This document shows, piece by piece, positions 10,685 through 20,600 of a stretch of DNA of 64,000 nt. The stretch's first letter is position 1; each line of letters opens with the position of its first letter. The translations under genes and the position numbers were made by a program. The DNA is from Drosophila miranda. Its lineage: Eukaryota; Arthropoda; Insecta; Diptera; Drosophilidae. Under the pieces are notes generated by a model, which worked only from the letters and a program-made list of their open reading frames with translations, searched no databases and was not told the DNA's origin. The DNA lies in assembly GCF_003369915.1 (NCBI RefSeq), contig NC_046677.1, forward strand, positions 21,842,913-21,906,912, read 5' to 3'.

Positions 10685-12050
10685 CTGGAATTAACAAGAA
10701 TTGAATACTCAAAAATAGAGAAGTTTTCGGAAAATTGTCAGGCAATAGCTGGGTTCAGAGCTCTTTAACAGATACTACTTTATGTTTATGTTTCCCCCGT
10801 GGCTGCATTTCGGCCAGCTCCAACCGACTCGGGGGGAAACATTGTTGTGGGGAGGACGGGGACGCCCTATAAATAGAAGCAGTCGCTCGCGTACTGCATT
10901 CAGGTTGGTTGGAGCTGCCTCTCTCCCTCTCACCGACAGATACATACTCACGCGGGGCTACTGGCGGTAATGCTAATGAGCCAATCTTTGTATATGTGGG
11001 CATCACTGTTACATCACTGTCGAATACGCCTTGAGGCAGCAGTAGGTGCAACGACGTCACCGATCACCAAAATCAAACGCAATAAGCATTGGAGCAGACG
11101 GCGGAGCGCTGGACTGTGATCTGGTGTGTGGCGACGGCCACAATGAGCTTGGGGCCAGGCAGCATTTTGGAATAGCAAATTATTAAGAAGTTTCGGAATT
11201 ATCAAGTTTGCTTTATCGCTTCTGCTCGTCGGGGCCGCACACTCCGATCGGCAGGGCCGACGTCATCACTTCGAGCCGAATCTATCAGTGAAGCGGGCTA
11301 AAATCAGCAAATGGCCAACACCTTGCCCTCTCGCACACACTATGGAGAGGGTCGGGTTCTTCTTCTTGCCTCTTGTTGTTTGTTTTTGTTCTCAATTCTC
11401 TTTTCGACCGAAGTTCGCGCTGAGAAGAAGAGGAGTGGAAGAATCGGAGATCGGCTGTGGCCTGTCGATAACGATTTATGCTTGTGGCGCGCTGGCGGAG
11501 ATTTTTTAGTCGGAGTTTGCAAGTGGCCCGAGCATATTTTATTACTAACCATACAGTATACTATACAGATGTGCCAGCTGCATGTGTTAGTATACCACAC
11601 ACAATATGTTATGTATAGCTTCTACGGTTGAAGAATATCAGAATATCAAAAATATCAATATCAGAAGAACTTTTATTTTATATGTTCACAAAATCTTACA
11701 ACTGATAAAGATGAGATACTTACGAGAAAGCTTCTATAGGGAGACTAATGGGAGGAGGGAATGCAGGTATAAAAACCCACCCTTAAAACCAGTGTTGGTA
11801 GGTCAAGTTCTTTCGAGAAAAACCAAGCAAGCTAGTCAAAATCCATGTCAAAGAAGGCCATGAGATTTATTGTTTGTCCAGATTCAATTTTAAGAGTTTT
11901 GATTACAATAATTTTCCTAGCTAAATTTGTCGGAGGATCTCTTTACGTTCCAACGTTTACGAATAAGTAGGTAAATGTTTAACCAAAGATAAGTGAGATA
12001 GTTCTTATGCCTGACACCCCACAGACATTCCGATAAGCTTAAAGGACAAA
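10685..12050. other. Gap between cana-like exons and the RING ORF
   Basis: Expected upstream exons of the cana-like gene are missing. The minus strand at about 10820-10850 shows only a weak echo (RLEL) of the kinesin's exon 5. A TATA box facing right lies at 10868-10875. From about 11200 to 12020 I see no coding sequence; an acceptor-like CCCCACAG ends at 12024, just before the RING ORF. Confidence 0.5.
10868..10903 (+). promoter_or_regulatory. Possible TATA/Inr core promoter facing right
   Basis: TATAAATA at 10868-10875 is followed, at typical spacing, by ATTCAG (initiator-like TCAG at 10900-10903). It could drive a spliced transcript into the RING ORF: a GTAGGT donor at about 11041 and the CCCCACAG acceptor ending at 12024 exist. 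TATA boxes also occur by chance and no product is proven. Confidence 0.3.
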
Positions 12051-12275
12051 ATGGAAAAGGAAAATACAGACAAGGAAATCCCCATGAACAAATTAATCGC
12101 CTGGTTCACCCAGGAACAGTGCGTGCTTTGCATGCAGCCAAAGCGGGATCCCAAATTCGTGCCCTGTGGCCACTCTTTTTGCGGGAAATGTGCCACCCAG
12201 ATTATACTCTACAATAGTTCAGACACAAATCCCCACTGTCCGTTGTGCCCTCTGATATATCACGATACAACTTAA
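12051..12275 (+). CDS. Small RING-finger protein (74 aa)
   Basis: The ORF encodes little more than one complete C3HC4 RING: C24, C27, C39, H41, C44, C47, C63 and C66, with the diagnostic CGHSFCGKC and CPLC segments. RING domains of this type usually act as E3 ubiquitin ligases by binding E2 enzymes. The 23 residues before the RING are polar with an amphipathic MNKLIAWF stretch. A good acceptor (CCCCACAG ending at 12024) lies upstream, so this may be the last exon of a slightly longer gene; the ATG at 12051 is in frame and sufficient by itself. It sits inside the block bounded by the inverted repeats. I do not recognise its orthologue. Confidence 0.65.
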   Translation: MEKENTDKEIPMNKLIAWFTQEQCVLCMQPKRDPKFVPCGHSFCGKCATQIILYNSSDTNPHCPLCPLIYHDTT

Positions 12276-12389
12276 ACTAGATGGTTTGAATGGATGGTGG
12301 GTGATATGGGGGGTGCAAATTTGTTGACGACAATAAATGTTATGTTCTCAAAATCGCATCAACATCGTTTTTGAAGATATTCCAAGCCC

Positions 12390-12692
12390 AAATGGCAATC
12401 AGAATCGGACAGATAAGGCTCTCCGCCTCATCGAGTCGGTTAGCAGAGCGACTTCCGCAGAATCGGATTCAGCTTGTCGGACCAAACATTGATCAGGTTG
12501 CTGTTGCTGTTGAAGAAAGCAGAAGACCATAGTCTGATTTACGATGCGAAAGATTACGAGGTACGAGGTACGAGGTTTGGCGCAGCAGATCCGGCTAGCT
12601 GTTTATGATGCACTCCTCGCAATTCACATTCACTGTGCTATTGCTAGCCTCGTGTATGTTGAGAAGCAGGTTCTTCTTGTTCATCAGATCAG
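12390..12692 (-). pseudogene. Kinesin motor-domain remnant of the cana-like copy
   Basis: On the minus strand, 12692-12570 is strongly similar to the kinesin's exon 3 (LLNKKN, IHEA, VNVNCEECII), but the codon for Glu after the ITS/INS position is TAG (plus-strand CTA at 12595-12597). Next to it the sequence corresponding to the switch-I loop (NERSSRSH) is deleted. The exon 3 end (CTTTCGCATCGTAA-like, near 12541-12556) follows directly. Weaker similarity to exon 4 (around SNVIMNLSENV) continues to about 12390. P-loop and switch-II exons are absent. The fragment is clearly non-functional as a motor and lies about 1.7 kb upstream of the open coiled-coil exons of the same strand. Confidence 0.8.
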
Positions 12693-13110
12693 ATTCTCTT
12701 GTCTATTTAGATGTAGCTCTGTCTGTTTAATAATTCACATAACATATATTAAAGCTAACGAGACTTTGAATTTCTTGACAAATTATCGAATGTACGGAAG
12801 TACTATCGATAAGAAAAGTGCAAAAATACTCGAGTGTCTAATTCACAGGAATAAAAAACTACCGAATGTTTTTTCAATTAGCATATCGATATACATATTT
12901 TCATTTTAGATACCATTGAGCGCCAAATTTAAATACGATACCAATTAATGAGTAATCATTTGTTAATCATTTATTAAATACTATTTGATTTAGAGATAAA
13001 GAGAGTATGGACTCTATTAATCCGTGAAAATTTGAGATTGATGCCTGCAAGAAAGCATTTTGGCTGGTTATTTACGGTGGCTATGTACCACATATTTGGA
13101 AAATAAGAAG
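12693..13110. other. Spacer between the motor remnant and the unknown two-exon gene
   Basis: AT-rich; no exon of the kinesin (P-loop, N-terminal strand) could be found here on the minus strand where it would be expected. Nothing else is recognised. Confidence 0.5.
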
Positions 13111-13613
13111 CTACCTTAGTTGTCTGAAGAAGTTGATTTTTTTGCGATACTCGGTTTCTAGATCTTTCGAGTGGTGATCATCCATGAATTTGAATTGGCT
13201 CGAGGATATGCTGTAAAATGGGTTGACTGGTCGGCGGCAGAAATCCGGGTCGGGTATGTCCTTTTCGGCGATACATTGTCGCAATTTGGAACTGTGCGAT
13301 GACCGGCTGTAGTCCTTGGTATAGACTGAAATATGAGGGGCTTGAACTCGCGGCACTAAATTCTTATCTTGGGAATATCTGCAATTATCAAAAGCAAACG
13401 GATAAATGGGACTAATGGGTATTGAACCGAATCTTCCTTCACTCACTGATTCGACTTGAAGGAACGGAAATGAACAATTTTTTTCAATACTTCAGGACGT
13501 ACCGAATGCTGCTTTGCACCACTCTCCAAGGCATCATGTGTTTCTGATTTCATACCCGCCATGCAATCATTGACGTCCCTCGGAAAAATGCTTGACTTCT
13601 GTTGCCGCGACAT
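13111..13613 (-). CDS. Two-exon gene of unknown function, 144 aa
   Basis: Exon 1 runs 13613-13447 and exon 2 13378-13111, joined by a 68-bp intron with GTGAGT and TTGCAG ends; the total is 435 nt and the stop is TAG. The protein starts MSRQQKSSIFPRDVND, is basic and Ser/Tyr/Phe-rich, and has no signal peptide, membrane segment or domain that I recognise. Motifs such as DPDFCRRPVNPFYS and the ending KKINFFRQLR resemble short, testis- or cilium-type structural proteins, but this is only an impression. The consistent phase and canonical splice sites make it likely a real gene. It lies just inside the right inverted-repeat arm, whose TATCGATA (13952-13959) is about 340 bp upstream of the start codon. 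Confidence 0.7.
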
Positions 13614-13849
13614 TGTGTATATGTGTATGAATGATAAATAACAAGGAACACAACACTTGGAAAACTTAAATTTTCTAACAAAGCTAATTTTAAATTTGTG
13701 ACAACAATCGAAGAAAAGTCTGCTATGTACTTATTTAATTTTATAAACCTATTTAAATTCTTTAAAACGTAGAATTTTTAGCTGAATACACAAGGTAATA
13801 ACATTGTTATTTTGAAAATAGATTTTAGCGACTAGTTTAGTTTCCATTT

Positions 13850-14475
13850 ATTATGCATTATTTATTCTAATGGATTTCGTTTATATCCTTGTCGATCATT
13901 CACATTCAAAAAATTTATCTTTGGCGCGCACCACTTGTATCCAGTCGATAGTATCGATAGCCATTTGGTGCGAATTTCTCTCTTTTTCGTGTAGGGATTT
14001 TTTAGCGCAATAATGTCTGAAATCTCTTACGTTTTTTGTCTTTTTTTTACGCAAAATCCAACAAAAGCAAGTATTTAAAATAATCCAGTCAGGTAGGTGG
14101 TGAAATAGGTTCATTAATTGGATACAATTATGTGGGCATGGCTAAATGTTTTACCTAGCAAGTAATATTCGAAGGAATATCAAAATCGAGGAACCATTAA
14201 CGACGGAGAACGATATAATATTTCAGTATTCCACCGAAAATAATGAAAATTTAATCAATCTAGCGCATTTAGGGTGAAAGATATCGTGGTTTTTTGTAAG
14301 TTCAGAGGAAAGATGGCATGAATCCTTAAGAAAAATTTACAATGGCTAATATTTTCCACCCAATGCCACAAGTAGTTTAAATAGAGGGGGCTTAAGTGGG
14401 CTAAGTTCGTTTTTTCATCGGTATATTTGCGGTATATTTTGAAAATGAAACGGTATATTTCGGTAAATTTTTTCA
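13850..14475 (-). repeat. Right arm of the inverted repeat, at the cmet 5' side
   Basis: Reverse-complement match to about 7495-8330 (landmarks described at that entry). The inner end is near 13850 (TTATTCTAATGGATTT), the DRE-like TATCGATA is at 13952-13959, and the outer end has CGGTATATTT repeats at about 14418-14475. The outer end is 190 bp from the cmet start codon, so this arm probably contains the native promoter region of cmet. It also covers most of the noncoding gap 13614-14662, in which nothing else is seen. Confidence 0.8.
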
Positions 14476-14662
14476 CTTCAGACCGTATATTAGGTCGGTA
14501 ATTCGGCGGTCTGCATTTGTTCGAATTTAACTGTACGTACGCCATGCAAAATTTTGCTAAACAATTTTGATCTAGAAGTTTCATTGAAAAGTGTCTTTTT
14601 ATGTGAATAGTCAACTGATTTGTGAATGTTTAATGTGTTAAAACTTAGAAGAAAGTCAGAGA

Positions 14663-17600
14663 ATGTCTGCAAAGAGTTCAATTCAGGTGTGCATCAAGGT
14701 GCGCCCCTGCGAGGCCGGCAATACATCGGTGTGGGAAGTGAAGGAGTCCCGCTCCATACGCCTTATCGACAACCAAGCCGATCCGTGTGTCTTCGGTGAG
14801 TGAGGAAATCATAGAGAAATCATAGATCGCACAGTTTCTTATGCGCGTGTCCTATTTGTAGACTATGTGTTTGATCAGAATGGAAATAACCAGGATGTGT
14901 TTGACCGCATGGCCAAGCACATTGTCCATGCCTGCATGCAGGGCTTCAATGGTACTATTTTTGCCTACGGCCAGACGTCATCAGGTATTTATACATCTCC
15001 GCATATGCATATGCCGCTCACACACTCACGCACGAACTCCCTCTAGGCAAAACGTACACAATGATGGGCGACAGGGAGAACCCGGGGGTAATGGCTCTTG
15101 CTGCTAAGGAGATCTTCAAGCAGATAGCCAACGACAACGATCGCGAGTATTTGCTTAGAGTGGGCTACATTGAGATCTACAACGAGAAAGTCTACGATCT
15201 GCTGAACAAGAAGAACCAGGACCTCAAGATACACGAGGCCGGCAATGGCATTGTGAATGTGAATTGCGAGGAGTGCATCATAACCAGCGAGTCGGATCTG
15301 CTGCGGTTCCTCAGCATGGGCAACAAGGAGCGCACTGTGGGCGAAACCAACATGAACGAGCGCTCCAGTCGCTCCCATGCCATCTTTCGCATCGTAAGTT
15401 CGGCTGCTAGTCAGATCTTCTGCTCCCCTGATCTCAGCAATTGATCTCCCTGCAATTCCAGATCATCGAGTCGCGCAAAAGCGATCGCACTGTGGACGAT
15501 GCCGTTATTCAGAGTGTCTTGAATTTGGTGGACTTGGCCGGTTCTGAGCGGGCCGGGCAAACAGGTGCGAGCGGGACTCGCCTCAAGGAGGGGAGCCACA
15601 TAAACAAGAGTCTTCTGTTCCTCAGCAACGTGATCATGAATCTGTCCGAAAACGTGGACAATAGGTTCATAAGCTTCCGCGACTCCAAATTGACGCGGAT
15701 ACTGCAGGCTTCGCTAGGAGGCAACGCCTTCACGTCCATCATATGCACCATCAAACCCTCGATTGTAGAGGAGTCGCTATCGACAATCAATTTCGCTATG
15801 CGCGCCAAGAAGATCCGCATCAAGCCTGAGGTCAACGAGATGGTCTCCGATGCAACAATGATGAAGCGGCTGGAGCGGGAGATCAAGGAGCTCAAGGACC
15901 GCCTGGCCGAGGAGCAGCGCAAGAACGAGAGCCAGCTAAAGGTGAAGCAGCTTGAAAGCCGCATCCAGAATGACATGCTTAAGATCATCACTAGCGACTC
16001 GCTGAACGATAAGCGGTTTAAGAATCGCCGCCGTACATGGTGCCCTGCCACCTCGATTCCAGAGAGTGCCATCCCCACACCGCTGCATTGCGGACCGCCA
16101 GAGCCCAAACAGGACCATCGAAAATCGAAGCTTTCCCATCTGCCGAAGCCGATGTTCTTTCTCAGCTCGCACATCAGACACCGCGCCGACAACGGTCCCA
16201 AGACCATTAATATCATGAAGTCGCTGGACATTGGCACTAGTGAAGAGGAATTCAGCCCTGCCGAGCTCATCGACTTTGGTCTGAGGCCCTCGGATGTTTT
16301 GAGGACGAAAGAGCTTACCAGAGCTGAGCTCTCTCTCACGCCCAATGTGGGAGTTTCAAGGTAAGTAGTTTTTGGATTCTTTCCCCAACGATGTAACCAC
16401 ACACGTCACCCACTGCATGCACACACACACACACATACACACACAAACACACACACACACACCACACCTCATTCGTTGTCTGCACATCGTCGTCGCATTG
16501 CACATTTTCTCATGCGAGATAGCTTGATGGAGAAAACGAAAATCGATCGCTTGGAGCTGCAAATGTTCACCTCTTTAGAGAAGCAGTTCGAAGCGGACTG
16601 GGAAAAGTCCCAGGCTCTGGCAGAGAAGTTGTCCGAGGTGACAGCCCAGCGCGATGAGCTAGAGTCAGAGAGCCAAAAGAATGCCCAGCGGTGAGTCCCA
16701 CAGGAATAGAAAATATAATTGACAATCAGACACTGCAATTGGCATAGAAATAATCAGGAAAAATAGTCCCCACCCACGTGACTAAGAATTGACATCAATC
16801 ACGTTTCATATCCTGAAGACATTAAAAAAGCTCGTCGAGAGGATTCTTTAAACTATTTTACTTGTCTTGTTTTTAGTTGCGAAGCCCTGCAGGCCGAGGT
16901 AGTGGCAGTCAATGCCAAGAACACAGAGTACGAGGAGCAGCTGAAGGCCTTGAAGGAGACCATTCAGAAGCTGGAGGTGGAGAATCGTGGAGCTGTGAGC
17001 TTGGAGTTCGAGTACCAGGCCCACAAAACCAAATCAAAACTACGAGAGACCGATCTACTGTCGGCTCTGTCGGAGAAGGATTTGGCCATCGAAAATTTGC
17101 AGAAAGCTCTCGATGAAATCTCCCGCGATGTCCTGCGCAACAGCAAGGAGGAGCTAATGCGCTCCATTTGCCCCGAGCTGGAGTCAAGCCCCGAGAGAAT
17201 CTGCACCAAGTGTCTGGAATTTGAAAGCCTCTTGGCCGATGCCGATACAAAGCTGGAGAACGTTCAGGTGGCCTTTACCCAGAAGACGGAGGACTGCGAG
17301 CGCCTCAATACCCAAATATCCACAGCCCATGACGACATGGCTATTCTGCAGGGAAAGTACGATAGTCTGGAGCAGAATTTGCAGAGCCAGCAGCAGGCCT
17401 TTGAGGCCATGGAGGCAGACTATAATTTACTCCAACAGAAGTACCAGCAGCTGCAGCAGGAGTACGAGGATCTGAGGCGAACGTCGAGTGCTTCCGAAGA
17501 GCAGGTTCTGCTGCTGGAGGCAGACAACACCAGACTGCAGGCCGAGATTGTCACTCTGAGGGAGCTAGTGGAGGAGGCGCGTCTGCTCTTGGAAGCTCCC

Positions 17601-20600
17601 AGTCCCGAGACGCTTGCGGAACAGCTCAAGGCCGAGAGCGATCAGCTCAAGGCAGAGCTGGCGAATGTCCAGACGAGCTTTGCGAAGATTCAGGAAGAGT
17701 ACGATTGCATGTCGAACCAGCTATTGGACAGTGTGGAGGAATGCGATGTCCTGCAGAACGAGGTCAGCGCTCTGCGTGAGCAACTTAAGCTGCGACGGTC
17801 GATGCCCAGCTGCGACATCGAGTCCATGAAGAGCTCAGGCGTTGGCACCGAGTGCAGTGATCTTGATTCCGACGCAGACAGCGGATTTTTGGAGAAGTTT
17901 GCCCGGCTGTCAGATTCGCTGCACGAGATAGAGCTGCAGCATCGCTCGGGCAGCAGTCGCCTCTTCAGGGCCACTAAGATTCATGAGCAGAATGTGCCCG
18001 GCCTGAAGCTTTGCCTCGAGTCAGCTACAGACATACACACCGTCTCTCACCCGCTCGATGATGATACAGCCGATGAGGTGTGCCTGAAGGGCGTGCTGCG
18101 ACAGCACAGGTTCCAGATTATCAGACTCACCCAGGAGTCATCGCCAGGGGAAGAAGAGGTGGAGAAGAGACGTCTGCTCGACCACATTGCTCGGCTGGAG
18201 ATGGAGATTGCGGAGAAGAATATGCTGATCGATGTCACGGAGGGAACTATTAACGAGATGCGCGAACAGATGACCGACCTGGAGTCGGCTCTCCTGGAGA
18301 AGTCGGTGATCGTCAACAAGGTAGAGTCCTACCAGCAACAGATCGAGTCCCTAGAGAAGCAGAATGCCGAGATAACCATCGTCTGTGAGGAGCTGCAGGA
18401 GAAGGTGAAGGAGAACACACAGAGCGAGAGTCTCATGCTATCCCATGGCGACGATACCCTGCCCGGCAGCACATCCCCCTTGTTGCTGCCAGACCAGGAG
18501 GCATCCGAGATAGCTGCCCTCAAGACATCCCTTTCCGAGCTGAAGGACAAAGTCGCCGAGCTCCAAGGCCGAGTGGAGATACAACTGTTGCAGTTGCAGC
18601 AAAAGGACAACCATATCGATCAGCTGCGTACGGAAATCGAGGAGCTGAATGAGCGCTGCATGTCCATGGAGGTGAAGCAAGTGGAGCTCCAATCGAATGC
18701 CAGCCAGAAGCAGCAGCTCCTGGAAAGACAAGCGGAGAAGTTGGCAGACGACGTCCAACGCATCGACCAGCTACAGGAAACCAATGCGAAGCTCGTCGAG
18801 CGCAGCACCAAGGCTGAAGAGTCCCTGTCGGAGATGCAGGAGCGTTTGCTGCAGAACAATGGAGACATCCAGACTGTTGAAGAAGACCTAAAGAGTGCCA
18901 GAGATTCCATCGAGACTCTTCAAAAAGATCTGATGAGTGCCGGAGATCGCATCGAGACTCTTGAAGAAGCCCTAAAGACTGCCAGGGATTCGATAGAGGC
19001 CATTGAACAAACGAAAACAGATGAACTGAACGCCCTTAAGCTGGAGTATCTCGATAAAATAGAGCAGAGCGAGAACGAATATCGCGCCAACTTCCGCAAA
19101 TACAACGCGGAGTGGGAGGAGGGCAAGGACCGCTACGAACAGAACGTGGCCAGTCTCGTGGCAGACCAAGCCAAAGCTGCTGCTCAACACCAGGCAGAGC
19201 TGGAGGACATCAAGACAGAGCATAATTTGGTCTTAGATCAGCTGAGGCAGGAGAAGCTCGAACTTGAGTCGCTTTGCGCGAAGAGCCAGGAATTGGTGGA
19301 GGAACTACAATCGCAGATGAACGCCCACGACCGCAGCTCATCCGAACAGCTGGATGAGCTGATAGCCGTCGAAAAGCAGAGGAATCAAGATCTTAAAGAG
19401 AGATGCGAGGAGCATATTTTGGACTACGAACAGCAGATTTCTAAAATCCAAGCTGACCTGGATAAGCTGAAGGAGGAGAAGATGGCTCTGCACTCCGAGA
19501 TCAAAGAGGCGGAATCGCAGCATGCGAGCACTTTGGAGAAGATTCAAGTAATGGAGCGAGAACTGGAAACCCTGAGCAAGCAGACAGCCTTCGAGAAGGC
19601 TGAACTACTCGACAAACTTGAGACTTTCAGCTCGAAAAACAGTGATCTCAATGAAGAGCTACAGAGGGCCCAGAAGAAGGCTCTCGGCTTTGAAGACCTA
19701 CTCTCTCAGCATCAGAGGTTGCAAGAGTGCTTGTCCGAGGCCACTGGGGTTAACATTACGCTAAGAGAACAAGTAGAGAACCTACAGAGCGAGCTCAACA
19801 GTTCCCAGAAAGAGCAAAGCGATCAAACCGTTGTAATCGAAAATCTTCAATCGGAACTGATCGGCGCCTTCGAAGTGATGGGGTCTGCGACCGCACAGGA
19901 GTCTGTTCTGAAGCATCAGCTGCAGATAATGGAGACCAAGATTTCTAGTCAGGCAGCACATTTCCAACGGGAGGTGGCAGCGCTGACGAGTTCAAGGAAC
20001 GAGCTGCAGCTGAAGCTGGAGTCCCTGCAAGAGAGCAAAACGAAGCTGGAGTCGAGCAGTCAAGACCTAGAAGTGGCAATGAAAAATGCCAGAAACCTCC
20101 AAAGTATGCTGGACGAGGAGCAACAAATGTGTTGTTCTCTGCGCGATGCCTCCTCGAAACTGGAGGAATCCAATGCCCAGCTAGTGGGTCAACTAAAGGA
20201 AAAGGATGCAGCATGTGAGGCCTTCCAGGATTCCTTGTCTCGGCAGAATATGGCTCTCGAAGAAGCCAATGTCAAATGCTTGGAAATGCGGCAGGAAGTG
20301 AAGGAGGCCCGCATGTCCGTGGAGGAACTAAAAAATGAATGCGAAACACTGCGAACATCTCTAGTAAGCGATGAATATATCCCCATTATCCTTACCTTTT
20401 CTGATCAATGTTTTTTCAGAATGCCGCTTTGGCCCAGCAAGAACAAGTCCTTGCAGAATCCGATAAGCAATGCCTCGAACTTCGTCAGAAAATTGAGGAA
20501 AGTCGCCAGTTAGTAGCTCAACTCATGGAAAAGGAAGCAGTTTGTGAGACCCTTCAGGATTCCTTGTCTCAGCAGACACAGGCTCTCGAAGAAGCCAATA

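Noticed and set aside
10755..11060. 101-codon minus-strand frame as exon 5 of the cana-like gene
   Set aside because: Only the four residues RLEL resemble cmet exon 5 and no suitable splice donor in the right phase leads to the exon at 10684.
15509..16402. 297-codon minus-strand open frame
   Set aside because: Shadow of the cmet motor exon in another frame; the plus strand has the conserved kinesin motifs and splice sites.
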